From Rhodocyclaceae bacterium (GTDB taxonomy: Bacteria > Pseudomonadota > Gammaproteobacteria > Burkholderiales > Rhodocyclaceae): DNA of 43,777 nt. The notes under the pieces are model-generated. The model saw nothing but the letters and a program-made list of their open reading frames with translations, searched no databases and was not told the DNA's origin. The translations under genes and the position numbers were made by a program. Numbering within the stretch: position 1 is the first letter of the stretch; the number at the start of each line of letters is the position of its first letter. This document shows positions 18,361-26,691 of this stretch, one piece after another. The stretch spans positions 1 to 43,777 of the forward strand of contig JANJVS010000165.1 of assembly GCA_024709955.1 (NCBI GenBank), written 5' to 3'.

Positions 18361-19313
18361 GGCTGGCCCCCCGGCTGCAGGATCGGCACGCCGAGCGCGC
18401 TGTCGGGCAGCACCACCTGGTGCGCCGGCGGCGGCAGGATCGCGTTCAGCGGCCAGCTCTGCTTGGCCGCGCCGACGATCTCGCGCGTCTCGGCCGAGAC
18501 ATGGCGCCCGTCCTCGACGATGCCGAGCACCGGACCGTGCAGTTCCTGAGCCAATTGCCGGACCTGGCGACTCGTGTCCTTGACGTCGTCGAGAATGGCC
18601 CCAGTCTGGTCGAGCAGCGCGGGCATCCGTTTTTCGGCGCTATCGAGCGCCGTGACAGTCTTGCCCTTCACCGCATCGACCATCTCCCGCGTCGCGCGCA
18701 CCGTGGCGAGCGTCTGACGGCCCATCTCGGGAAGCTCGCGCGTCAGTTCGACCACGTTCTTCAAGCCGGCCTGGAACTCGCCGTCCGGATCGACGAGCTG
18801 GCGGGAAAAGCCGCGCACGTCCTGGAGGATCGGGATCGCCTCGCCGCTCGCGGCCTCGACGATCTCCTTGAGGCCACGTTTTTTCTGGTATTCGATGGCT
18901 TCGCCGTTGGCGATGGCGCGCTTGCCGCCGCCCGGCAGTATCTCGACGAAGGGCTGGCCGATCAGCCCCTCCTGGGACAGCGTCACCTTCGAGTCGCTGG
19001 AAATGATGCCCGTGTAGCGCTGGTTGAGCGCCAGGGTGACGACGATGCCGAGATTGCCGTTCGCGTCCGCGCCGACCGGCGTCATTTCGCGCACCTGGCC
19101 GATCATCAGGCCCTTGAGCTTGACCGGCATGCCGCGACTGATGCCGGCGGCCGAATCGATGGAAAAGCTCACCACGTCGTAGCGCTCGAAGAAGCCCTGG
19201 CGAAAGGCGATGGCCGCGATCAGCAGGACGATGCCCAGCAGCACGGGCAGCACGAACAGCAGGGCGCGGCGGCGCAGGGAACCCGGCAGACGCAACAGGG
19301 GGGGCCGGCTCAT
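18357..19313 (-). CDS. MCE (MlaD-like) domain membrane protein
   Basis: MCE proteins form hexameric rings in lipid-transport complexes between the membranes. The 318-residue protein has one N-terminal transmembrane helix (about 16-37), a single MCE domain (about 45-128: YDVVSFSIDSAAGISRGMPVKLKGLMIGQVREM...YTGIISSDSKVTLSQEGLIGQPFVEILPG) and a long helical extension (about 140-290) that could form a tube or needle. E. coli MlaD is about 180 residues, so this is the extended type. The open frame continues upstream, but the ATG at 19313 overlaps the stop of the preceding ABC-like gene (ATGA), fixing the start. Confidence 0.9.
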   Translation of the reverse strand: MSRPPLLRLPGSLRRRALLFVLPVLLGIVLLIAAIAFRQGFFERYDVVSFSIDSAAGISRGMPVKLKGLMIGQVREMTPVGADANGNLGIVVTLALNQRYTGIISSDSKVTLSQEGLIGQPFVEILPGGGKRAIANGEAIEYQKKRGLKEIVEAASGEAIPILQDVRGFSRQLVDPDGEFQAGLKNVVELTRELPEMGRQTLATVRATREMVDAVKGKTVTALDSAEKRMPALLDQTGAILDDVKDTSRQVRQLAQELHGPVLGIVEDGRHVSAETREIVGAAKQSWPLNAILPPPAHQVVLPDSALGVPILQPGGQP

Positions 19314-19861
19314 GATCCCGCCTCCATGTCGAGAAAGGGCAGCACACCGGGCGGCGGCTCGACCACGTCCACATGGACCACGACGCGGAACGGATGGCGG
19401 CTGGCGTAATCCCTGACCATGCGCCCGACCTTTTCCTGGTCGGTGCGATGCCAGCCGGAGAACACGGAATCGAGCACGAGAATGTCGGGCATCATGATGT
19501 GGGCCTGCCCGAATTGTGCCGCAAGCAGCGCAAGCTCGTCGAGCTGCGCCGGATACGCAGCAGACGATCCCTCCGAGTATCTGGCGAGCACGCCACGCCC
19601 CAGTTCCAGCAGCCAGGTCCATTCGTCCAGGTCGTCGCTCGCCGTCTCCCAGAGGGGCAGCATCCAGTTCTCCTCTATCGTGTGGTCGGCGAGGAAGCAG
19701 GCCTGCCGTTGCACGCAGAAAACGCTGCCGCCTACCGCGCCGGACGGCAGCCGTTGCGCCAGCGCATTCCATGCCGGACCGCGGGCGAAGAACTCCTCGA
19801 CCTTGCGGTCGATCTCGTCCCGGTCGTGCAGGGTGAGGGAGAAGTGGCGCGGGGGGGACAT
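19310..19861 (-). CDS. Degenerate MlaF-like ABC protein lacking Walker A (pseudo-ATPase)
   Basis: In an Mla-type operon this position normally encodes the ABC ATPase of about 260 residues. The 183-residue product keeps the later part of that fold: a Q-loop-like CVQRQACFLADHTIEENWMLPL (48-70) resembling MlaF's Q-loop region, and a Walker-B-like MPDILVLDSVFSGW (124-137). However, no GxxGxGKS/T exists anywhere, the LSGGQ signature is replaced by QLDELAL (107-113), the catalytic glutamate after Asp131 is Ser132, and the H-loop histidine position is Val164. The N-terminus lacks about 80 residues of the canonical domain. The frame is intact and tightly packed, so this looks like a maintained pseudo-subunit and not recent decay. 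An ATPase could be supplied from elsewhere. Confidence 0.7.
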   Translation of the reverse strand: MSPPRHFSLTLHDRDEIDRKVEEFFARGPAWNALAQRLPSGAVGGSVFCVQRQACFLADHTIEENWMLPLWETASDDLDEWTWLLELGRGVLARYSEGSSAAYPAQLDELALLAAQFGQAHIMMPDILVLDSVFSGWHRTDQEKVGRMVRDYASRHPFRVVVHVDVVEPPPGVLPFLDMEAGS

Positions 19862-19875
19862 GGCAATCCAGTCGG

Positions 19876-20676
19876 CTATACGGGCGTGCGGATCAGGCCG
19901 AACAGCAGAACGCCGTAGAACAGGTAGGCGAACAGGGCGTTGAACAGGGTCATGAAGAAGAAGGAACGCAGCAGCGAACGCGCCAGCGGATTGCGAATGC
20001 CCTGACCGCGCCCGCCTATCCCCACGCTGCCGTGGTAGCAGGAAACCGTGCCGATGATGGCGCCGAAGATCACGCTCTTGATCAGGGTATAGCAGAAATC
20101 CGCGACATCGAACTGGCCCGCCAGCTGTTCGAACAGCTGGTCGAAGGTGGTATCGATGAACAACGGGCTGCCGAGCATCGCCCCCATGGCGGCGAGCAGC
20201 TGGAAATAGAGAGTCAGCATCACCGCGGCGCAGATCGCCGCCAGGATGCGCGGCACCACCAGGTAGTCGAAGGCCGAGAGTCCCAGGTTGTCCACATAGC
20301 CGGCCTCCCCACTTCTCCAGAGGGCATTGAGGCGCGAGGTGTTCTCGGTGCCCACCTTGAGCAGCAGCACCACCGCCGCCAGCATGGCGCCGCCTTCGCG
20401 GAAGATCACGATCACCAGCACCTGCATCGCGGCGCCGCTGTCGGCGGCGAGGACGGTGAGCACGTAGGCGACGATGATCAGGCCAAGGCCCGTGGCGCGC
20501 ATGGTCAGCACGCCGATGCCCTGGAGGATGCAGTTGTTGAACTGGTGCAGGAAGGCGAGCGCATACGGCGGCCGCGTCATCCGCCCGATGCGGCTCAGCG
20601 CATAGAGGAACAGGATCGCGTAGCCGCGATATTCGCGCAGCAGCGCGTTATCGACGATGAGCGTCAGAGCCTTCAT
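19876..20676 (-). CDS. MlaE/YrbE-like ABC transporter permease
   Basis: The 266-residue protein is a multi-spanning inner-membrane permease of the MlaE family, the transmembrane partner of MCE proteins. Family character is visible in FREGGAMLAAVVLLLKVGTENTSRLNALWRSGEAGYVDNLGLSAFDYLVVPRILAA, corresponding to the family's conserved coupling-helix and PR(V/I)LA region, and in FCYTLIKSVIFGAIIGTVSCYHG. About five to six hydrophobic segments are present. The E. coli signature residues A-E-L around the coupling region are changed, which fits a modified ABC partner. The start overlaps the cyclase gene by 29 bases. Confidence 0.88.
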   Translation of the reverse strand: MKALTLIVDNALLREYRGYAILFLYALSRIGRMTRPPYALAFLHQFNNCILQGIGVLTMRATGLGLIIVAYVLTVLAADSGAAMQVLVIVIFREGGAMLAAVVLLLKVGTENTSRLNALWRSGEAGYVDNLGLSAFDYLVVPRILAAICAAVMLTLYFQLLAAMGAMLGSPLFIDTTFDQLFEQLAGQFDVADFCYTLIKSVIFGAIIGTVSCYHGSVGIGGRGQGIRNPLARSLLRSFFFMTLFNALFAYLFYGVLLFGLIRTPV

Positions 20677-22504
20677 CGCGCCTGCCTTCCATGAGCGGCG
20701 GCTTCCAGCCGAACACGCGCAGCGCCGAATGACCCTTGATCGGCTGCGCGCCGAGATCGACGAGGAAATCCGGATAGCCGACCGCCGCCGCGACGGCCTC
20801 CGAGCAGATCACCGGATAGCCGAGGCCGCGCGTCAGCCCTTCGATGCGCGAGGCGGCGTTCACCGTGTCGCCGATCGCCGTGAAGTCGTGGCGCTTCTTC
20901 GAGCCGATGAAGCCGATGATCGCCTCGCCGCCGTGGATGCCGATGCCGCAGGCGAGGCGCGGGCCGAGCTCGCGCTCCCAGGCCCGGTTGAGGCTGTCGA
21001 GCCGGACGAGCATTTCCTGGGCCGCTTCGAGGGCGGCCCGCTCCGGCGACGGCAGGCGCTCGGGCTGGCCGAACAGGGCCATGATGCCGTCGCCGATGAG
21101 TTTGTCCACCACGCCGCCGTGGCGGTGGATCGCCGCGGTCATGGCGGCGAAATACTCGTTGAGCAGGGCGACGACGCGCTCCGGCGGCAGCGTCTCGCTC
21201 AGCTGCGTGAAGCCGCAGATGTCGGCGAACAGCACGCAGACGTTCGCCTTGGCGCCGCGCTGGTCGGGGGAAATCTCGCCGCTTTGCAGCCGCCGCATCA
21301 GTTGAGGGCTGACGTAGCCGGAAAACGCGCTTTCCAGCCGGCCGCGCTCCAGCCAGGTCGCGTAGGCGTCGAAGGCGGCCCGCAGCAGGAAGGCCGTCCA
21401 GCCGACCGCCAGCAGGGAAACGGCCGGCAAATGGACCAGTTGGGACATCAGCCAGAACGAGGCGACGCCGACCGCCGCGCTCGCCGCCAGCAGCAGGACG
21501 AACTTGCGCGTGCGCGTGGTGCCGAACCAGAACAGCGCGCCCGCCGCGAGCAGGGCGAACGCCTGCCAATCGGCGAGAGTCTTGACCAGGCCGTGGTTCA
21601 TCAGCGAACGATAGATCTGGGCATGCACCAGCACGCCGGGATTGCGCGGATTCAGCGGCTCGCCGCTCGCCAGCGACAGCGGTGCAAGGTGCCGGTCCTC
21701 GTCGCGGAACGCGATGCCCACCAGCACCGCGCGCCCCGCGAAACGGCTGGCCAGCCAGGCCGCGTCGCCGCGCCGGCCGGCCGCGATGACCTCGTGCGCC
21801 GGAACGATCTGGTGGAGCGGCCCGGCCGTGTAGTCGATCAGGCCGTGCCAGTCCTGGCGATTGCCCTGGACGGCGGCCATCAGCGCGGCCAGCGGCAGGA
21901 CCGTGGGATGCGCGGCGCAGGCGGCGTCGGGATAGCGGCGGATCGTCTCGTCGGCGTCGGTGCACAGCACGGCCGAGCCGGAGGCCGACATGCCGGCGGG
22001 CAGGCGCGGACCGCGGTCCGCCACCGCCTGGTAGGGCACGTGGATCTCGCGCAGCCGCTTGCCGCTGGCGTCTAGGGTGCGCGCCAGCAGCACCGGGAAT
22101 TCGCGCGCGGCCAGGCCGATGGCGCGCAGCAGTTCCTGGTCGAAATCGTGATCCGGCCGCTCGCGCGGCACGAAACCATGGAAGGACTTGTCCGGCAGGG
22201 CGATGTCGAAGGCCACCAGCTTGGGTCCGGCCTGGCGCAGCGCATCGAGCAGGCCGGCGAGGTGCGGATGGAACAGGGCGAAGGGCTCCGCCGCGGCGTC
22301 CATGAAGGCCTCGTCGAAGGCGACGACCGTCACGTCGTTGGGCGCGGGTCTGGGATGGAATTCCCGGCCCAGGCGCATCTGCCAGTCCAGGAAGGGATAC
22401 TCGGCCCTCTGCAGGATATCCGCATAATGCAGCAGGCAGGCCGCCGCAACCAGCGCCAGGTAGCCGGCCGCTCTCCCCAATGGCAGCCACTTCGATTTCG
22501 CCAC
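20648..22504 (-). CDS. CHASE2-domain adenylate cyclase, class III
   Basis: The 618 residues consist of an N-terminal membrane segment (about 10-28), an extracytoplasmic CHASE2 sensor domain (about 35-305), three closely spaced transmembrane helices (about 312-327, 333-352, 357-376) and a class III cyclase domain (about 418-600). The cyclase has both metal-binding aspartates (Asp428 in LFADICGFT, Asp472 in KLIGDGIMALFG), adenine-specifying Lys468, Thr542 in FTAIGDTVN (class IIIb pattern), and transition-state Asn549 and Arg553. It should therefore make cAMP. The start codon is GTG at 22504. It is the first gene of the six-gene operon; the ligand sensed by CHASE2 is unknown. Confidence 0.93.
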   Translation of the reverse strand: MAKSKWLPLGRAAGYLALVAAACLLHYADILQRAEYPFLDWQMRLGREFHPRPAPNDVTVVAFDEAFMDAAAEPFALFHPHLAGLLDALRQAGPKLVAFDIALPDKSFHGFVPRERPDHDFDQELLRAIGLAAREFPVLLARTLDASGKRLREIHVPYQAVADRGPRLPAGMSASGSAVLCTDADETIRRYPDAACAAHPTVLPLAALMAAVQGNRQDWHGLIDYTAGPLHQIVPAHEVIAAGRRGDAAWLASRFAGRAVLVGIAFRDEDRHLAPLSLASGEPLNPRNPGVLVHAQIYRSLMNHGLVKTLADWQAFALLAAGALFWFGTTRTRKFVLLLAASAAVGVASFWLMSQLVHLPAVSLLAVGWTAFLLRAAFDAYATWLERGRLESAFSGYVSPQLMRRLQSGEISPDQRGAKANVCVLFADICGFTQLSETLPPERVVALLNEYFAAMTAAIHRHGGVVDKLIGDGIMALFGQPERLPSPERAALEAAQEMLVRLDSLNRAWERELGPRLACGIGIHGGEAIIGFIGSKKRHDFTAIGDTVNAASRIEGLTRGLGYPVICSEAVAAAVGYPDFLVDLGAQPIKGHSALRVFGWKPPLMEGRRDEGSDAHRR

Positions 22505-22522
22505 GATCTCGATCCGTCATGT

Positions 22523-22551
22523 GTTGCCGATCACGGCAACGAGGCTAGAAT
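22523..22551 (+). promoter_or_regulatory. Putative promoter with perfect dyad between cyclase operon and divergent genes
   Basis: TTGCCG (22524-22529) and TAGAAT (22546-22551) are spaced by 16 bp and point toward the gene at 22622. The -35 lies inside a perfect inverted repeat GTTGCCG-ATCA-CGGCAAC (22523-22540), a likely operator that also sits 19 bases before the divergent cyclase start codon. Confidence 0.5.
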
Positions 22552-22621
22552 CAAATTCAGGAAAGATATTACGCCGGGCCGCCGATGCGCTGCGGCGTTT
22601 TTTGAAGCGGAAGACGGAATC

Positions 22622-23059
22622 ATGAAAAACCTCGTCCTTCTCCTGGCCGCGTCGCTGCTGGCCGCGGCGGCGGCCCAGGCGGCGCCCCTGATCCTGGAAG
22701 CGGAAGCCAGCCTGCCGAACGCCCAGGTCACCGAGCCCAGGATGCGCGGCATCACGCGCGGTCCGGCGATCCGGCAGGTCTCTCCCGAGCCCGGCGCCAT
22801 CCTCAAGTCGCCCTTCAACCTCAAGCTCGCCTTCGAGCCGCGCGGCGGCGCGGCGATCGACATGGCCAGCGTCAAGGTCGTCTATCTCAAGTCGCCGAGC
22901 GTGGACCTCATCGAGCGGGTACGGCCGGGCCTCAGCGAACGGGGCATCGAACTCAGCGGCGCCGAGGCGCCCGCTGGCGAGCACCACATCCGCGTCAGCC
23001 TGCAGGATTCCGACGGCCGCCAGACGAACGCCATCATCAAGCTCACCGTGGCCAAATAA
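22622..23059 (+). CDS. Secreted Ig-like/CopC-like small protein
   Basis: The 145-residue protein has a clear Sec signal peptide (about 1-20, ...AAAAAQA). Its mature part is beta-rich: a conserved-looking block SPEPGAILKSPFNLKLAFEPRGGAAIDMASVKVVYLKSPSVDLIERVRPGL followed by GEHHIRVSLQDSDGRQTNAIIKLTVAK. This pattern resembles bacterial Ig-like or CopC-like sandwich domains found in periplasmic proteins. I do not recognise a specific family. The ATG at 22622 follows the promoter at 22524-22551; the longer frame upstream overlaps the cyclase antisense and is rejected. The next gene's ATG directly abuts the stop codon. Confidence 0.7.
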   Translation: MKNLVLLLAASLLAAAAAQAAPLILEAEASLPNAQVTEPRMRGITRGPAIRQVSPEPGAILKSPFNLKLAFEPRGGAAIDMASVKVVYLKSPSVDLIERVRPGLSERGIELSGAEAPAGEHHIRVSLQDSDGRQTNAIIKLTVAK

Positions 23060-23824
23060 ATGCAATGCCCCTACTGCACCACTGAAATCAGCGACAACGC
23101 CCTCGCCTGTCCCCACTGCGCCCACGATCTGTACCTGTTCAAGCCGTTGCTGTGGAAGATCGAGGCGCTGGAGGCCCGGGTGGCGGAACTCGAAAAGGTG
23201 CCACAGCTGAACGCAACTACCGTCCAGGCCGATCCGTTTGAGCCGGCGGCCGCGCCCGCGCCAAGCACCACGCTCGCCGTCTGGGCGACCTACTGGCTGG
23301 CGCCGCTGCTGATCCTGCTGCTGGCGCACTTCACGATCACCGTGGCCTACGACCTGAAGACGGTCTATCTGCGCATCGCCTCGCTGCTGATCCCCTTTCC
23401 CTTCGCCTTTTATCTGATGCGCGCGCGGCGCCATTTCGGTTCCTGGAGCGCCGCCGCCTTCGCGCTGGGCGCCGTCGCCGCCTGGGGCATGAGCGCCGTC
23501 ATCGCGCTGGTGGACGGGATCCCGGTCCTGCCGCAGGACGCGCGCGAGTGGCGCGAGTTCATCGAGTACGCGGCCAGCATGGGGCTTGCCTACCTCGCGG
23601 GCATGATCCTCGGCGCGCACATGCGCACCCGCAAGGAAAACGCCGAACGCCAGGCGGGAGAACTCACCATCCAGCTCGCCAGGCTCATCACCAGCGGCAG
23701 CCAGAGCGCGGAAAAGCTCAATGCCACCATCGGCAAGCTACGCGAACTCAGCAATTCCCTGACGGTCGCCGCCACCTCTGCGGCGGCGGCCTATGCCGGC
23801 CTGAAGGGTTTCATCGACGGCTGA
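23060..23824 (+). CDS. Zinc-ribbon membrane protein with coiled coil
   Basis: The 254-residue protein starts with a zinc-ribbon (CPYC at 3-6 and CPHC at 17-20), then a coiled-coil segment (about 33-46), a Pro/Ala-rich linker (about 56-70) and four hydrophobic segments (about 73-95, 104-120, 130-152 and 170-185). It ends in a long amphipathic/coiled region (about 190-240: QAGELTIQLARLITSGSQSAEKLNATIGKLRELSNSL) and a short hydrophobic tail. No family is recognised. It begins immediately after the TAA of the Ig-like gene (TAAATG), so the two form an operon divergent from the cyclase. Dispersed repeat copy D lies just after its stop. Confidence 0.7.
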   Translation: MQCPYCTTEISDNALACPHCAHDLYLFKPLLWKIEALEARVAELEKVPQLNATTVQADPFEPAAAPAPSTTLAVWATYWLAPLLILLLAHFTITVAYDLKTVYLRIASLLIPFPFAFYLMRARRHFGSWSAAAFALGAVAAWGMSAVIALVDGIPVLPQDAREWREFIEYAASMGLAYLAGMILGAHMRTRKENAERQAGELTIQLARLITSGSQSAEKLNATIGKLRELSNSLTVAATSAAAAYAGLKGFIDG

Positions 23825-23835
23825 GCGCGGTACGC

Positions 23836-23886
23836 GCCACCGTCCCGCCAGTCCCACGGGGATTCCCTTCGGTCACGCCGACTTTT
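23836..23886 (+). repeat. Dispersed repeat, copy D (long form)
   Basis: Left module GCCACCGTCCCGCCAG, an insert similar in layout to copy B, and right module CACGCCGACTTTT. It lies between two convergent genes, starting 11 bases after the zinc-ribbon gene stop and ending three bases before the end of the pseudouridine synthase gene. The G+C stem potential and T4 end would fit a terminator for the + strand operon. Confidence 0.6.
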
Positions 23887-23889
23887 CGT

Positions 23890-24720
23890 CTAGAACTTCT
23901 CGTCCGGCCGCAGGAAGCGCCACTCCCCGAGGGGCAGGTCGCCGAGCTTCACCTTGCCGATGCGCACGCGCTTGAGACCGGTGACGCGCAGGCCGACGAG
24001 TTCGCACATGCGGCGGATCTGGCGCTTCTTGCCTTCCTTGAGGATGAAGCGCAGCTGGTCGTCGTTCTGCCAGCTCACCTTCGCCGGCCGCAGCGCCTTG
24101 CCGTCCAGCGAGAGTCCGTGGTTCAGCAGCTTGAGGCCGCGCTCGTCGAGCCTGCCCTCGACGCGCACCAGATATTCCTTCTCGACGTCGCTGTCCTCGC
24201 CGATGAGCTGGCGCGCGACGCGGCCGTCCTGGGTCAGCACCAGGAGACCCGTCGAATCGATGTCGAGCCGCCCGGCGGGGGCGAGACCCTTGAGGCAGCG
24301 CGGCTGGAAGCGGCGCGGGTCGCCGGCCATCTGCGTGTCCGGGCCGATCAGCACGACAGCGGGCTGGTAGCCGTCCTCGGCCTGGCCGGAGACGTAGCCG
24401 ACCGGCTTGTGCAGCAGGATCGTCGCCTGGCGCTCCTGCTCGGCGTTCGCCTCTTTCGCCAACTCGATGCGCGCATCGGGCGCGCAGCGCGTGCCGAGCT
24501 GGGTGACGCGCTCGCCGTTCACGAACACCAGCCCGCGCTCGATATAGGCATCGGCCTCGCGGCGCGAGCAGAGGCCGCGCGCCGCCAGCAGTTTCGAGAC
24601 GCGCTCGCCGGCCTGCGCCGGGGCCTGGGTCGCCGGCGCGGCGGCCACGGGGACGGCGGCCGCGCGGCGCACGACGCGGATTTTCGGCTTGGCGCCGGAG
24701 GGCGGGGCGGTATCATTCAT
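23890..24720 (-). CDS. 23S rRNA pseudouridine synthase, RluF-like (RsuA/RluB/E/F family)
   Basis: These enzymes isomerise specific uridines of rRNA. The 276-residue protein has a low-complexity Ala/Pro N-terminus (about 1-38), an S4 RNA-binding domain (about 39-85: [34 protein letters not shown]) and a catalytic domain (about 100-270) with the signature [18 protein letters not shown] carrying the nucleophilic aspartate. KEYLVRVEG and [13 protein letters not shown] are typical. [10 protein letters not shown] with [11 protein letters not shown] looks closest to RluF, but RluB and RluE are related, so I leave the symbol empty. The genomic order is convergent with the zinc-ribbon gene and divergent from rlmJ. 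Confidence 0.85.
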   Translation of the reverse strand: MNDTAPPSGAKPKIRVVRRAAAVPVAAAPATQAPAQAGERVSKLLAARGLCSRREADAYIERGLVFVNGERVTQLGTRCAPDARIELAKEANAEQERQATILLHKPVGYVSGQAEDGYQPAVVLIGPDTQMAGDPRRFQPRCLKGLAPAGRLDIDSTGLLVLTQDGRVARQLIGEDSDVEKEYLVRVEGRLDERGLKLLNHGLSLDGKALRPAKVSWQNDDQLRFILKEGKKRQIRRMCELVGLRVTGLKRVRIGKVKLGDLPLGEWRFLRPDEKF

Positions 24721-24758
24721 GGTCGCGATTCTATCGCCCTCCCCTGCTCCCGCCCCCC

Positions 24759-25616
24759 ATGCTCAGCTACCGCCACGTCTTCCATGCCGGCAACCACGCC
24801 GACGTCCTCAAGCACACCGTCCTGCTCGCGGTGCTGGATTATCTGAACCAGAAGGACAAGCCCTACTGGATGATCGACACCCACGCCGGCGCCGGCGGCT
24901 ACCGCTTCGACGCCGGGCGGGCAAAGAGCCACGCCGAATACGAGGACGGCATCGGCCGCCTGTGGTCGCGCAGCGACCTGCCGGCGCCGGTCGCCGCCTA
25001 CGTCGAGGCGGTGCGCGTCGACAACCCGGACGGCCAGCTGCGCCGCTACCCGGGCTCGCCGCTGCTCGCCGCGCGGCGCTTGCGCGCCCAGGACCGCCTG
25101 CGCCTGTTCGAGCTGCATCCGGCCGACGTGCGCCTGCTCGGCGACGCCGTCGCCGCCACCGTGCCCGACGCGAAAAAGCGCGTGACGATCCGCCAGGAGG
25201 ACGGCTTCGAGGGCATCAAGGCCCTGCTGCCGCCGCCGCCGCGCCGCGGCCTCGTGCTCATCGACCCGGCTTACGAGGACAAGCGCGACTACGCCCGCGT
25301 CCTCACCGCGCTCAAGGACGGCCTGACGCGCTTCGCCACCGGCACCTATCTGGTCTGGTACCCGCTGCTGCAGAGGAACGAGAGCATGCAGCTCGCCGGC
25401 CGCCTCAAGAAGCTCGCCCCCGACTGGCTCAATGTCGCGCTCACCGTCAAGGCGCCGAGCGCCGACGGCATGGGCATGCACGGCAGCGGTATGTTCGTCG
25501 TCAATCCACCCTGGACCCTCGCCGCCGCGCTGCGCGAGACGCTGCCCTGGCTCGTCGACGTCCTCGCCGTGGAAAAAGCCGGCGCTGGTGGCACGGTGGA
25601 AAGCAGCCCGGACTAG
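24759..25616 (+). CDS. rlmJ: 23S rRNA (adenine-2030-N6)-methyltransferase
   Basis: RlmJ methylates A2030 of 23S rRNA using SAM. The 285 residues begin with [22 protein letters not shown], the typical family N-terminus, followed by [13 protein letters not shown] (SAM-binding motif I region). The catalytic motif IV DPAY is at 169-172 ([13 protein letters not shown]), the signature of N6-adenine methyltransferases. The usual insert and the C-terminal [13 protein letters not shown] are present. It starts 38 bases from the divergent pseudouridine synthase start, grouping two rRNA modification genes around a shared intergenic region. Confidence 0.94.
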   Translation: MLSYRHVFHAGNHADVLKHTVLLAVLDYLNQKDKPYWMIDTHAGAGGYRFDAGRAKSHAEYEDGIGRLWSRSDLPAPVAAYVEAVRVDNPDGQLRRYPGSPLLAARRLRAQDRLRLFELHPADVRLLGDAVAATVPDAKKRVTIRQEDGFEGIKALLPPPPRRGLVLIDPAYEDKRDYARVLTALKDGLTRFATGTYLVWYPLLQRNESMQLAGRLKKLAPDWLNVALTVKAPSADGMGMHGSGMFVVNPPWTLAAALRETLPWLVDVLAVEKAGAGGTVESSPD

Positions 25617-25699
25617 CCGTCCTGCCTTGCGACGGCGCCCGAAAACCCCGCCACCATCCATACTAAAGGAATAGAATCAGCCGTCATGGGGTTATCGAG

Positions 25700-26689
25700 A
25701 TGACGCTCACGAAAAAAGCCTTGCTGCTGCTCGTCCCGCTGGCGCTGGCGCTCGCCGCCGTCGCCCTCCGCCCGCGCCAGCCGGAACCGGCCGCGCCGCG
25801 CCGCATCGCACTGGTGCAGCTCACCGTCGTGGATGACGAAACGGTGGCCGGCTTCAAGGAGGCCATGACGGCCCTCGGCTATCGGGAAGGTGGCGAGGTC
25901 GCCTATCTCTCCAGCGGACCGGTGGGCAGCATCGACCGGCTGGACGAGGTGATCGGCGCCCACCTCCAGGCCTCTCCCGCCCTGATCTTCGTCTCCAGCA
26001 CCCCGGCGGCCCAGGCCGTCAAGCGCCTGACCGAGGCGCGGCGCGCCCCGCCCGTGGTGTTCGCGCCGGTCAACGACCCGCTCGACGCCGGCATCGTTCC
26101 CGACCTGCGCCACCCCGGCGGCCACATCACCGGCATCCGCCTGCCCACCGGCGACGACCTGCGCCTGCAGTGGCTGCGGCGCCTCGCTCCCGGCGTGAAG
26201 CGCATCTACCTGCCCTACACCGCCGACGACAAGAGCGCACTCTCCAGCCTGGAGCAGGCCAGCTTCGCGGCGGAAAAGCTCGGCCTCACCCTGCTGCCAC
26301 AGCCGTTGCCGGGCGCGGCGAACATCGCCGAAGTGATCGAGGCAATGCCGCGGGATGTGGATGCGATCTTCCTGCCGCGCGACAGCCGCATCGAGGCGGG
26401 CATCGCCGACTTCGTCACCCTCGCCGAGCGGCGCCGGCTGCCGATTTCGGCGCCCAGCCTGCAGCAGACGCGCGCCGGCGCCCTGTTCAGCTACGGCTTC
26501 ATCCATCGCGAGATCGGCCAGCAGGCCGCGCAGCTCGCCGACCAGATCCTCAAGGGCGCCCCGGCGGGCGACCTGCCCGTCGAGATGGCGGAAAACCGGC
26601 TCGCCATCAACCTGGCGACGGCCGAGCGCCTCGGCCTCGCGATTCCCGACGAACTCCTGCTCCAGGCGGAGTACGTCATCCGCAAATAA
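25700..26689 (+). CDS. ABC-type substrate-binding protein, ABC_sub_bind family (PF04392-like)
   Basis: The 329-residue protein has an N-terminal signal or anchor (about 7-25: [15 protein letters not shown]) and a bilobed periplasmic-binding fold typical of the ABC_sub_bind family: [34 protein letters not shown], then [45 protein letters not shown] and [33 protein letters not shown]. The length is normal. No permease or ATPase gene is nearby; the next gene, two bases after the stop codon, is a hybrid sensor kinase. The ligand is unknown; a role as periplasmic co-receptor of the kinase is inference. Confidence 0.85.
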   Translation: MTLTKKALLLLVPLALALAAVALRPRQPEPAAPRRIALVQLTVVDDETVAGFKEAMTALGYREGGEVAYLSSGPVGSIDRLDEVIGAHLQASPALIFVSSTPAAQAVKRLTEARRAPPVVFAPVNDPLDAGIVPDLRHPGGHITGIRLPTGDDLRLQWLRRLAPGVKRIYLPYTADDKSALSSLEQASFAAEKLGLTLLPQPLPGAANIAEVIEAMPRDVDAIFLPRDSRIEAGIADFVTLAERRRLPISAPSLQQTRAGALFSYGFIHREIGQQAAQLADQILKGAPAGDLPVEMAENRLAINLATAERLGLAIPDELLLQAEYVIRK

Positions 26690-26691
26690 TC

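Noticed and set aside
19310-19861. Frameshift as explanation for the missing Walker A of the ABC-like protein
   Set aside because: No P-loop motif could be found in other frames between the permease stop (19876) and the ABC-like gene, and there is only a 14-base gap, too short for the missing domain.
22148-22621. Longer start for the secreted Ig-like protein
   Set aside because: The extension is antisense to the cyclase gene and would bury the clear signal peptide that starts at 22622.
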